From Streptomyces sp. NBC_01754 (GTDB lineage: Bacteria; Actinomycetota; Actinomycetes; Streptomycetales; Streptomycetaceae): 64,000 nt of DNA. The notes under the pieces are model-generated. The model was given only the letters and a program-made list of their open reading frames with translations, was not told the DNA's origin and did not search any database. The position numbers and the translations under genes are program-made. Of this stretch, positions 8,710 to 16,869 are shown piece by piece. Location: assembly GCF_035918015.1 (NCBI RefSeq), contig NZ_CP109132.1, positions 1 to 64,000 of the forward strand. The letters run 5' to 3'. The stretch's first letter is position 1; each line of letters opens with the position of its first letter.

Positions 8710-11480
8710 TGCCCTCGAATGACACCCGCATGTCCCTGCTGGCCGCGCCGTTGACAGCCGCGCTGATGGGCACCGTGTGGCTGTACCGCTTCCCGGATAA
8801 GACCGAGCACGAGTGGAAGAAGCTGCGCGACATCTACCGCGGCAAGACCGGCTCGAAGGCCAACCTGCCCTATGCCGGGCTATTGACGGTCCTGCGCGCC
8901 AGCGGTGCCACCAGCGCCACGCTGAATCCCACCAGCAAGAGCAAGCCTCCCCAGTTCCTCGCACTGTCCAAGAAGCTGCCGGGAACGCATCTGCGGGCCG
9001 CGGTGGCCTTGTGGGAACAGGTCCTGCTGCAGACACCGACGGAGGAGATCTCCCTGGCCTACAGCAGTGACCTCGCCGACCTGTTCGCCTCGGTGGAGCC
9101 CGAACACGTGATGGTGTGGGACCACGTCCGCCTCGGCCCGCACGCCGTGGACGCGGACGGATGGGTGTGGGACGCGGCCAGCTCGAATCTTGCCTCTCTG
9201 GTGGCCAAGACCGACGTATCGGTCGACGGCCGCACCATTGCATTGCGCCCGGACACCGAGAACAACGTCATGGTCTGGGACACCGAGCACCTGTGGTCGA
9301 ACAACTGGCTCGACGCCCGACCCGCCAAGGACAAAAAGCACGACAGTCCCAAGGGCGCTTCCGATGAGTCCCAGGAACCGGAGGAGTGGAAGGTCCGGCG
9401 GCATTACGCCGCACTGCGGGTGGAAGTGGCGATGAAGTCGCTGCACTCGCTGCCCGTACCGCTGGTGGTCATGACGCCCCGTGTGTCCCGGCTGAGCAAC
9501 CAGATCAACGGTGCCCGCACCGCCTGGTGGGCGCCACGCTCCCCCACCCGGCCGCTGCTCTGCCTGAACCTGGGAGGCAAGGGCAAGTACACCCACCTCG
9601 AGCACACCAGCCGCCTGGCCCTGGACGCGTGGGTGCGGCTGATGGACGAGCCCGTCTTCCCCCGCGGCCCCAAGGACACCGAGTTCCTGCCCGTCAGCGC
9701 CATGGACCTGTCCGGCGAACCCGGCGACTTCCGCGCGCTGATCCCCTTCTCGAAGTCCTTCCCCCTCGGCAAGGGGGTCGGTCTGCACACCGTCGCCGCT
9801 CTGGCCGAGCACCTGTCCGAGGTCACCGGGCAGGATCTCGTGAGCGGCCGGCAGGTCGCGAAGGTCCTCTCGGTGGCCGCCCGCAAGACCGAGTACGGCC
9901 GTGATGCCACGCTGCTCGACGACATCGACCTCCAGGACATCATGGCCGCCGCGGGCTGCTCCAAGCTGCGCATCCTGGCCCTGTACGAGCACCAGGAGAT
10001 GCGCACCCGCATGCAGCGGCTGCTGGCCTACCACTTCAACCGGCCCGATCTCGCCGCCGGGATGCCCGACGACGAGATCGTCGAACTCGGCTGTCACACC
10101 GAGGTGTTGCTGCACCGGTGCCCGGAGCTGCTGTCCCACGGCAGCCACCACGACCAGCGCGGTGCGCTGACCGATGCTCTGCCCGGGCTCTCGGCACCGG
10201 GTACCGGGGTGCTGGCCCTGGTCGAGACCGAGTACGACGCCAAGGAGTGGGGCCGCCGGCGCCGCGCTGCCCGCCGCGAAGAGGAAGGTGCCGTCGACCC
10301 GTACCCGCTGGATGCCAAACCGGAAGTCTCCCGGCATCTCGCGCGTCACGGTGTGCTCGCCCAGTTCCTCACCCCCGCCACGAAGAAGCTGCGCTCGAAA
10401 AAGAAGGAACGGGAGGCCGAAACTCCGCTCGAGGCGCTCGGCATGGAACTTGCGGCCGACTTCCCCGGCCACATGGCCATCGGTGACATGCTGCGCGCCG
10501 CCGGACTGGTTCATCCGCGTCTGACCCGGGCCATCTCCACCGGCAAGGGACTCAAGGACCGAGTCGCCCACCTCGGTCTGCACATGCGCGCCCAGCTCGG
10601 CGAAAAGCACACCCACCGCACCGAGGAGCCCAAGCTCATGTGGGTCCTCACCGCATTCGTCCCCGTCGGCGAGCAGTGGAAGACCCTGGCCTATCTGCCC
10701 GCCGACCGGGCCCACCGTGGCGGCTGGCTCAACTACGCCGAGGCCCAGGGGCTGTCGCGCAGTCGCCCCATTCCTGAAGGCAGCCGCGGTGACGACATGC
10801 TGCCCCGACGCATCGACCACGCCCTGTTCGAGCTGGCCCGGCACCTGGAGTGCGGCTATGTGCTCTACGTTTCCGGTGACTCCACCCGCCCTGTCTGGCC
10901 GCTGCTGTCGAACAAGAACGCCAATCTGCTTACCGACGACGACGGTCTGGCAGGCGGCAGGCCGGCGTTGCCCGGTGCCACGCTGGCGCCCGAGCACCGG
11001 CCGCGCGCCGTTATCCGCACCACCTCCAGCGCCGACCCGAGCATTCCGGTGCCCGCGCTCTTCCACGAGATCGGCGAGGACGGCAACGAGAACGGCGGGG
11101 ACAAGACCAGCAACGCGCTGTTCCAACTCGACGGCACCGACACGACGTTCCTCATGAGCCGGCGCCCCCACCAGATGGACGGCAAGACCCCCTCGGCCAA
11201 GTCCGGCCGCAATCAGGGGCGTTGGAGCTGCGACGACAAGGAGCAGCAGGCCGAGACCTGGTACAACCTCACGGCTACCGAGATCGCCGTCATCCAGCGG
11301 CCCGACGGGGACGACGCGCTCCCCTATGCCCTGACCGCTGCGAGGCTGTGCAACCACGCCCTGGCCTGGGAACACCGCACCCGCCACCCGCTGCCCATCC
11401 ACGCCGCCATCCAGATGGACAAAAACCACCCCGAATACCGGCGCACCATCGACTACGAGGTCAACGACGCCACCGGCTGA
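8709..11480 (+). CDS. pPIWI_RE family protein (RNase H-fold PIWI-like)
   Basis: A 923-aa protein, last gene of the operon. The order of segments matches the pPIWI_RE family: an N-terminal pPIWI_RE_X-like region, a central MID-like region, and a C-terminal RNase H-fold domain (about residues 640-923). Blocks such as VLYVSGDSTRPVWPLL (about 720-735) and the run ending WYNLTATEIAVIQ are characteristic of that domain. The family was defined by comparative genomics as a prokaryotic PIWI branch linked to a nuclease and a helicase, and was proposed to act on R-loops or invading nucleic acid; I know of no mechanism proven for this type. ATG at 8709 is preceded by GAAGGA eight bases upstream. The gene ends 77 bp before a convergent gene. 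Confidence 0.8.
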   Translation: MPSNDTRMSLLAAPLTAALMGTVWLYRFPDKTEHEWKKLRDIYRGKTGSKANLPYAGLLTVLRASGATSATLNPTSKSKPPQFLALSKKLPGTHLRAAVALWEQVLLQTPTEEISLAYSSDLADLFASVEPEHVMVWDHVRLGPHAVDADGWVWDAASSNLASLVAKTDVSVDGRTIALRPDTENNVMVWDTEHLWSNNWLDARPAKDKKHDSPKGASDESQEPEEWKVRRHYAALRVEVAMKSLHSLPVPLVVMTPRVSRLSNQINGARTAWWAPRSPTRPLLCLNLGGKGKYTHLEHTSRLALDAWVRLMDEPVFPRGPKDTEFLPVSAMDLSGEPGDFRALIPFSKSFPLGKGVGLHTVAALAEHLSEVTGQDLVSGRQVAKVLSVAARKTEYGRDATLLDDIDLQDIMAAAGCSKLRILALYEHQEMRTRMQRLLAYHFNRPDLAAGMPDDEIVELGCHTEVLLHRCPELLSHGSHHDQRGALTDALPGLSAPGTGVLALVETEYDAKEWGRRRRAARREEEGAVDPYPLDAKPEVSRHLARHGVLAQFLTPATKKLRSKKKEREAETPLEALGMELAADFPGHMAIGDMLRAAGLVHPRLTRAISTGKGLKDRVAHLGLHMRAQLGEKHTHRTEEPKLMWVLTAFVPVGEQWKTLAYLPADRAHRGGWLNYAEAQGLSRSRPIPEGSRGDDMLPRRIDHALFELARHLECGYVLYVSGDSTRPVWPLLSNKNANLLTDDDGLAGGRPALPGATLAPEHRPRAVIRTTSSADPSIPVPALFHEIGEDGNENGGDKTSNALFQLDGTDTTFLMSRRPHQMDGKTPSAKSGRNQGRWSCDDKEQQAETWYNLTATEIAVIQRPDGDDALPYALTAARLCNHALAWEHRTRHPLPIHAAIQMDKNHPEYRRTIDYEVNDATG

Positions 11481-11557
11481 CAAGCGACAACGACGGTCGC
11501 CTCCCCTGCTCCGGGCAACAGCGGAGCAGCGGAGGCGGCGCTGCCGTGCTGGAAGCC

Positions 11558-13012
11558 TCAAAGCGGACGTCGAGTGGTGGGTAGGCGCGAACGTGCCCGC
11601 GCCGAAGAGGCCGGGGCAGCCGGGACAGGGGCGTCCACGTGCCGGCAGCGGGCGGCGGTGTGCCAGTCCTCTGCTGGGTGCGGGTGTGTGACGGCCGGGA
11701 TGTCGAGGCCGGCGTCGCGGATGAGGTGGTCGAAACGGATGGAGGTGCCGAAGCATCCGGCGAACAGCCCGAAATGGTCGGCAGTGAGTGGAGTACGGCG
11801 GCGGAAGGCGAGGGCGGCGGCAAGCAGGGGGCGGGCACGGGCCGGGATGGCGTACATGTGCCGCGGACCGGGTGGCATGCCGATGTAGATCCGCGAATCG
11901 CGGTCGATGGCCAGGCGGGTGGCGTGCTCGTCGAGGCTGGTGATCTGGGTCATGGACAGCAGGGCCTGGTCGGTGCCGGTGAACAGCAGGGCGGCTGCCG
12001 CGGCGGCTCGCAGCGGGTTGGGCAGGTTCGTGGTGAGGGTGTGGGCCACGTGCGGGGTGATCGGCACGGTGGTGATGCCGGGGCCGCCCCGCGCGGCGAG
12101 GTCGTCAGGGACCTCGAGGTGGAGTTGCCGGTCAAGGAAGTGGGCCTGGGCGCCACGTATGCGTGCGAGGGTGTGGCCAGGGCTGGGGCTGGAGACGGTG
12201 AGGCGGGACAGGAACAGGCGCAGGCTCTCCATGTCCTGCCAGTCGGTGGGTTCGTGCGGGCCGGTGTCCTCGTCCGGGGGTCTGACGGTGGCTGTCGCTG
12301 CGGGCGTGAAGCGGGGGTGGCGGGCCAGCCAGGTGCGCGCGGCGGCGTGGCCGGCCCGGTACTGGCTGTCGGTGCGGGCGAAGTCGTCCTTGTTCAGGTG
12401 GTGTCTGCACTCCTGGAGGAAGGAGGCGGCGTCGGCCTCGGGCAGGTCAGGCAGCGCAGGAATGTGGTCGGGCGGGGGCGGGCTGTGGAGTCGGTTTGTG
12501 CCGGGCGGGCCGAGGGCGTCCAGGACTGCCAGGGTGCCGGAGGCGGTGTGGAGATCGGCGAGGCCGGCGGCGGCAAGGCGTGCCCGCAGGCGGTACTCGG
12601 TGGCCTCGGTGGGGGTGTGGGCAACGAGGGTGAGGCGGATGCCGGTCTCCGCGCGCCAGGCGGCCAGGCGCGCCAGGCGTTCGGAGGTGAGGCGGTGGGC
12701 GCGCAGCACGATGGCGTGCTGGAGCCTGGTGGTCAGGGTCCAGCAGGTCACGGCGCGCCAGGCCGCGTCGGTGGACATCCGCTCGGCGTCGGGGCGGGTA
12801 AAACTGTCGCGGCCCATGGCGCGCAGCAGGTCCAGGGCGAGGTAGGCGAGGCTGTTGGTGTGCGGGGTGGGATCGGCGGTGATGCAGCCGGCGCTGGGGT
12901 CGCCGCGGTGGAGGGCGGCGCGGTGGAGGGCGTGGTCGTCGCCTGCATCGAGCAGCAGCAGGACGGGCGGCAGGGTGGTCGGCGCGCAGGCGGTGGAGGC
13001 GAGTTGGGTCAT
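11558..13012 (-). CDS. Hypothetical protein of a transposon-like module, 484 aa
   Basis: I do not recognise the family. The start at 13012 is supported by a 4-bp ATGA overlap with the stop of the upstream ATPase gene, so the two are co-translated. The N-terminal half has an ATPase-like look without a P-loop (IVLRAHRL ... IRLTLVAHT resembles a degenerate Walker B and sensor strand). The C-terminal half (about 300-440) has a helix-rich layout (LLFTGTDQALLSMTQITSL, then a strand pair IDRDSRIYIGMP) faintly reminiscent of a tyrosine-recombinase core, but I cannot find the R-H-R-Y set. The partner ATPase suggests a role in transposition target selection, by inference only. Confidence 0.5.
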   Translation of the reverse strand: MTQLASTACAPTTLPPVLLLLDAGDDHALHRAALHRGDPSAGCITADPTPHTNSLAYLALDLLRAMGRDSFTRPDAERMSTDAAWRAVTCWTLTTRLQHAIVLRAHRLTSERLARLAAWRAETGIRLTLVAHTPTEATEYRLRARLAAAGLADLHTASGTLAVLDALGPPGTNRLHSPPPPDHIPALPDLPEADAASFLQECRHHLNKDDFARTDSQYRAGHAAARTWLARHPRFTPAATATVRPPDEDTGPHEPTDWQDMESLRLFLSRLTVSSPSPGHTLARIRGAQAHFLDRQLHLEVPDDLAARGGPGITTVPITPHVAHTLTTNLPNPLRAAAAAALLFTGTDQALLSMTQITSLDEHATRLAIDRDSRIYIGMPPGPRHMYAIPARARPLLAAALAFRRRTPLTADHFGLFAGCFGTSIRFDHLIRDAGLDIPAVTHPHPAEDWHTAARCRHVDAPVPAAPASSARARSRLPTTRRPL

Positions 13013-13799
13013 GGGCGGCGCGAGGTGTCGATGCGGGCGACGACCCGCCGCAGCAGGCCGGGATCGGGGCACGCGGCGCCGGTAGCGGTCAGGGTTCGCT
13101 GGACGTGGTGGGTGAGCAGGGCCCAGCGCCGCAGGCTTCCGTGCGCGAAGTGACCGTCCAGAGATAGGAGTTGGTCGGGTGCGACGGTCTGCCACAGCGG
13201 GTGCAGGACCGCCGCGGCGCGTGGGACCTGGCCCCGGGTGAGCGGCTGGAGAGTCAGCCATGTGGTGGTGCGCGTGAGAAGCATCTGCTGGGCGCGCAGG
13301 GCCTTCTCACCTCGCTGGCCGGCGATCAGGACGGCGCACAGGCCGTCGGGTAGGTCGTCGTGCAGGAAACGCAGGTACTCAAAGCATGGCTCGGGCATCC
13401 GGTCGGCCTCGTCGACGACCACGATGCGGGGTGCGGCCCCGAGGGCGCGGCGGATCAGCGCGTCGGCGGCGGCCGGTTCGGCCGGTGCGGTGCCATGAAT
13501 GCCGAGGGCATGGTGCAGGTGGAAGCGCAGGTCGGCCGGGCCTGGTCTGGCCCCCAGGCGCAGCGGAACGTGCGCCCGAGGGAAGCGGGTGTGGGCGGTG
13601 TGGTGGACGGCGAAGGTCTTGCCGAGGCCGGCGTCGCCCAGTACGCACAGGAAACGCCGCTGCCGGTGGGCGTCGGCCAGCGCGCTGTCGACGTCCGTCA
13701 GGCCGGGGGTGAGGACGGTACGGGCGCCGGCCAGGCTGAGGAAGTGAAGCCGGCGGGGCGTGGCCTGGCCGGCGAGGGGGGGGCCTTGCCCCTACGGAG
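13009..13799 (-). pseudogene. AAA+ ATPase, 5' end removed by IS3-family element
   Basis: The frame encodes a P-loop (CVLGDAGLGKTF), a Walker B strand (IVVVDEADRM) and a helical lid, as in the TnsC/TniB/IstB class of transposition ATPases. The coding frame is open from codon GGG at 13791 but has no ATG or GTG before the Walker B region (GTG at 13422). An in-frame TAG lies just outside, a few bases from the IS boundary at 13800. The N-terminal start has therefore been lost to the insertion. The product would overlap the 484-aa gene by 4 bp at its 3' end. Confidence 0.7.
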
Positions 13800-13818
13800 T
13801 GGACACCTGTTCGTGTCG

Positions 13819-14709
13819 TTATGCGGCGAGTGTCAGGGTAGCTGACTGTTGTTCGTAGGCATTCGGTGCCTTCTGTCCGTTCGCCGAGTGTCGTCGGCGG
13901 GTGTTGTAGCGGGTGGTCCAGCGGAAGACGGCCAGGCGGCAGGCGCGGGCGCCGTCGTAGCGGCGGGCGCCACGGAGCGTCTCGCGTTTGAGGGCGGCGT
14001 TGAACGACTCGGCGAGTGCGTTGTCCGCGCTCGTTCCGACCGCCCCCATGGACTGTCTGACGCCCAACTGTGCGCATAGCCCGGCGAATTGGCGGGAGCT
14101 GTACTGGGCTCCGTGATCGCTGTGGAAGACGGCGCCTGCCAGGCTGTCGCGGACCCGGGCTGCGGACCGGAGCGCGTCGGCGACCAGCTCGGTGCGCATG
14201 TGGTCGGCGATCGACCAGCCCACCAGGCGGCGCGAGAAGCAGTCGATGACGGTGGCGAGATACAGGAACTCGCCGTCGCCCACCGGCAGGTAGGTGATGT
14301 CGCCGACGTACTTGGTGTTCGGCGTGCTCGCGGTGAAGTCGCGCCGCAGCAGGTCCGGTACAGGGGTGGCGGACGGTTCGGGCACGGTGGTGACCTGGCG
14401 TTTACGCAGCCGCAGTCCGGCGATGCCGAACTTTCGCATCACCCGTCCGACGCGCTTGTGGTTCACGCGCTCGCCGTCGTCACGCAGCTCGGCGGTGATG
14501 CGGGGGCGGCCGTAGGTGCCGTCCCACTCGGCGTGCACGGCCCTGATCCGCTCGGCGAGAGCGGCGTCGGCCCGCTCGCGCGCGGCGCGGGCCTCGCGGC
14601 CGGCCCGCCACTTGTAGAAGCTGGAGCGGGCGACCTCCAGCACGGCGCACAACCGCTTCACGCCCCAGGCGCGGTGGTGGTCCTCGATGAACTGGAAGCG
14701 GTTGGTCAC
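13819..14709 (-). CDS. IS3-family transposase OrfB (DDE integrase)
   Basis: A 296-aa catalytic subunit. It begins with the HTH_21-type region (YGRPRITAEL) and contains the rve integrase core with the DDE triad: D in KYVGDITYLP, D in HSDHGAQYSS, and E in NALAESFNAALKRE, followed by the RRRHSANGQKAPNAYE tail typical of IS3 OrfB. It starts at GTG 14709, overlapping the orfA stop by four bases (GTGA). In this family an OrfAB fusion is made by ribosomal frameshifting or by coupling. There is no internal stop, so it is probably functional. Confidence 0.9.
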   Translation of the reverse strand: MTNRFQFIEDHHRAWGVKRLCAVLEVARSSFYKWRAGREARAARERADAALAERIRAVHAEWDGTYGRPRITAELRDDGERVNHKRVGRVMRKFGIAGLRLRKRQVTTVPEPSATPVPDLLRRDFTASTPNTKYVGDITYLPVGDGEFLYLATVIDCFSRRLVGWSIADHMRTELVADALRSAARVRDSLAGAVFHSDHGAQYSSRQFAGLCAQLGVRQSMGAVGTSADNALAESFNAALKRETLRGARRYDGARACRLAVFRWTTRYNTRRRHSANGQKAPNAYEQQSATLTLAA

Positions 14710-15056
14710 CAGGTCATCTCTTGTGCGAAAAACTTCGTCGCCTTGCGCAGGATGTCACGCTCGGTGGCCAGTTTCTGCATCTCTTTGCGCGCTGTCGCCA
14801 GCTCCCGGCGCAGGGCCTCGTTCTCGGCCTGAAGCTCCTGGGCCGTCGGCGGGGAATCCACCGTGCTCTTCTCCGTGCTCGTGCTCGTCGTGCTGCCCCC
14901 GCCGTGGCGGGCCCGCTCGGCCCGCACCCAGTTACGCAGCGTCTCCCGGCTGATCCCCAGGTCCTTGCCGATGCCCTCGAAAGTGTGGCTCGGGTCCGAC
15001 AGGTACAGCGCGACAGCGTCCGCCTTGAACTCGGGCGAGTAGACCTTCATCACCAT
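14706..15056 (-). CDS. IS3-family transposase OrfA
   Basis: A 116-aa DNA-binding subunit. The N-terminal helix-turn-helix (YSPEFKADAVALYL to GISRETLRNWV) binds the terminal repeats. The C-terminal coiled coil (ELQAENEALRRELATAR) is the leucine-zipper dimerisation segment normal for OrfA. The ribosome-binding site GGAGG (within AGGAGGAATC) is visible upstream of the ATG at 15056. Confidence 0.9.
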   Translation of the reverse strand: MVMKVYSPEFKADAVALYLSDPSHTFEGIGKDLGISRETLRNWVRAERARHGGGSTTSTSTEKSTVDSPPTAQELQAENEALRRELATARKEMQKLATERDILRKATKFFAQEMTW

Positions 15057-15107
15057 AAGAGATTCCTCCTACCCGGCCCCTGCCGGGGCCGGGCTCAGAG
15101 GTGTCCA

Positions 15108-16001
15108 CCACTCGGGGACAGGTCCCTCCAGCGCGGACTGCTCCTCGCACGGCGGATGCTGCGGCGAAACGGCGAACGCCGCCAACCCGGCCCGCACATC
15201 GCCATCGACAGCGACTACGGCGGCACAGGCAAACGCACGCTGCTGCACCACATCGGCATGGGCCACCAAGGGCGCCGCGAGAAACTACACGGCATCGACG
15301 ACACCCGCATCCCGGTGATCTGCATCAACGCCCCGCCCACCCCGGGCACCCCGGCCGACTGGTCCGCCGCCCTTGCCACGTTCCTGGGCTGGGACCTCTA
15401 CCGCTCCGACACCGACAGCCGGCCCGTGCAGCGCATGAAGGACTTCACCGGGCCCGCCGTGCACGTGATGCGCACCAACCACGTAGAGGTGTGCCTGGTC
15501 GACGGGATCGACCGGCTGCGCACCGAGGACCTGCAGCCCACCTTCGACTTCTTCGACTACCTCGCGGACGAACTGAGCCTGACGGTCTTTTGGAGCGGCA
15601 TCGGCTCCAGCGACATCCTCCGCGAAGCACGCACCGCCCGCTTCCCCGCCCTGCGCCGGACAAGCGACGCCGCACCGCTGCGCCAGCGGTCCGTACCCAC
15701 CTTGTGGGTCAACCGGCTACCGCCTCGCAGCCCCGAACACCCCGACGAATGGCCCCGCGCCCTGGCCAGTTTCGACGGAAGACTCCAGCTGTGCCACCAC
15801 CGGCCCAACAGCCTCCTGGAGCTCGCCGAAGAGCTCTACGACATCACCGACGGGCTCATGGAAAACCTCACACCGCTGCTCAGCATGGCCGCGCAGATCG
15901 CCATTCTCGACGGCACAGAGGCGATCACACCGGAGATCATGCACGACGCAGCCCGATACCTCGATCTGCCCGCGGCAGGCACGATGGGCGAGGCGTGGTG
16001 A
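15108..16001 (+). pseudogene. TniB-like AAA ATPase, 5' end removed by IS3-family element
   Basis: The frame reads out of the IS right end into an ATPase with P-loop DYGGTGKRTLL, the block VICINAPPTPGTP, Walker B VEVCLVDGIDRL and a sensor strand (TVFWSGIG). It resembles TniB-type transposition ATPases. The frame is open from the IS boundary; the first ATG is at 15156, only some 20 codons before the P-loop, shorter than a usual N-terminus. The gene points away from the IS, opposite to the ATPase remnant on its left. Expression from 15156 (281 aa) cannot be excluded. Confidence 0.6.
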
Positions 16002-16122
16002 CGCAGAGCGCGGGTGCCGGGCTCTCACCACCGACGAGTACGCGGGCCGCTCGCACGCCGTGCCGGACACTCGCACGCGTAGCCCAGCGGGGCCGCAGCT
16101 AGCGGGCGCCCCTGAAATGCGA

Positions 16123-16156
16123 CAGGGTCCAGATCCTCGAATGGATCCGGACCCTG
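16123..16156 (-). terminator. Hairpin terminator downstream of the tRNA
   Basis: Arms 16123-16136 and 16143-16156 pair over 14 positions with one mismatch around a 6-nt loop. It lies 9 bp beyond the 3' end of the tRNA gene on the lower strand. Confidence 0.7.
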
Positions 16157-16164
16157 CTCGGCAG

Positions 16165-16238
16165 TAGCGGGGACAGGATTTGAACCTGCGACCTCTGGGT
16201 TATGAGCCCAGCGAGCTACCGAGCTGCTCCACCCCGCG
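16165..16238 (-). tRNA. Initiator tRNA-fMet (CAT)
   Basis: A 74-nt cloverleaf without encoded CCA. Anticodon CAT lies in a stem of three consecutive G-C pairs (GGG/CCC), and the 1:72 position is unpaired (C opposite T). Both are hallmarks of the bacterial initiator. The T-arm GGTTCAAATCC and D-arm GCTCGGTAGC are present. It sits 58 bp beyond the stop codon of the Tpg-like gene, on the same strand. Confidence 0.95.
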
Positions 16239-16296
16239 TCGGTGAAGCCAACCGTACGCCATCCCGCGAGGTCCGCAGACCACCTCCGGCCAGGGG

Positions 16297-16869
16297 CTAT
16301 GCAGCGAAGCCGACGTTGGTGCAGTACTCGTACGCTCCGTACTGGGATCCCAGATCAGGCAGGATGTCGTCGGTCCAGGCCGCGTCCAAGCCGTGGTGGT
16401 CACCGGCCGCCCACGCGCCGACGATCCGGTCCCAGCGGCGCACGTTCATGTGCCGGAAGGGAACGTCGCGCTGCAGCGGGCGGGCGACGCCGGACTGGTT
16501 GAGGGGGTGGATCTCCACCCGGGTGCCGCCGTTCGCGTTGAGGCGCTTGAGCAGGTGCCGGGCCACGTTCTGCCGGCGCACCACCCGGTAGGCGTCGTCG
16601 ATCTTCTTCAGGTTCTTCGCCGAGGGGCGGCGCTTGCCCTCCAGCCACGCCTTGAGCGTGCGGTCGGTCACCGTCAGCCCGGCACCCCTGGCGGCCTGGC
16701 GGGCGTGTTCGGACCTCGTCAGATAGTTCAGGCGCGCCATCAGACCGCGCTTCGCGGTGACGGGGGTGGCGATGCCGCCGGCGAGGTCGTCGAGCTTCCG
16801 CCCAACGAGTTCGCTTCCCCTGACGCCGCTCGCGCCGAACCTTCCGAAGTCACTGTTCCTCTCCGGCAT
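16297..16869 (-). CDS. Tpg-like terminal protein candidate, 190 aa
   Basis: A basic 190-aa protein with a helix-turn-helix (about residues 60-95, VTDRTLKAWLEGKRRPS) followed by basic helices and the short strand GTRVEIHP. Streptomyces terminal proteins (Tpg, about 185 aa) have the same layout: an N-terminal lead, an HTH with a ..RT...YL.G..R.P pattern, a basic helix, then a strand-rich C-terminus. Here the sequence is divergent and the tail (YGAYEYCTNVGF) differs. The ATG at 16869 follows directly on the stop of the Tap-like gene with no gap, the operon order of known tap-tpg pairs. The expected role is priming of telomere end-patching as a covalently bound 5' protein, with a Tyr, Thr or Ser as attachment residue; which one is not predictable here. 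It could also be an unrelated HTH protein. Confidence 0.6.
   Translation of the reverse strand: MPERNSDFGRFGASGVRGSELVGRKLDDLAGGIATPVTAKRGLMARLNYLTRSEHARQAARGAGLTVTDRTLKAWLEGKRRPSAKNLKKIDDAYRVVRRQNVARHLLKRLNANGGTRVEIHPLNQSGVARPLQRDVPFRHMNVRRWDRIVGAWAAGDHHGLDAAWTDDILPDLGSQYGAYEYCTNVGFAA

Larger units (their letters stand above)
13800..15107 (-). mobile_element. IS3-family insertion sequence, intact-looking
   Basis: The ends are TGGACACC at 13800-13807 and its complement GGTGTCCA at 15100-15107, the terminal sequence usual for actinobacterial IS3 members. The element is 1308 bp and contains orfA and orfB in the standard overlapping arrangement. The flanks (CGGAG on the left, CCACT on the right) do not match, so there is no target-site duplication. 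That suggests a deletion or rearrangement next to the element after insertion. Confidence 0.85.

Noticed and set aside
8880..11756. 958-codon antisense frame across the pPIWI_RE gene
   Set aside because: Shadow frame; no recognisable domain, and the sense strand has family motifs and coupled start.
16239..16296. Possible attachment-site duplicate of the tRNA 3' end
   Set aside because: I scanned the flanks for a repeat of the tRNA 3' half and found none within the window, so an integrated element bounded at this tRNA is not supported.
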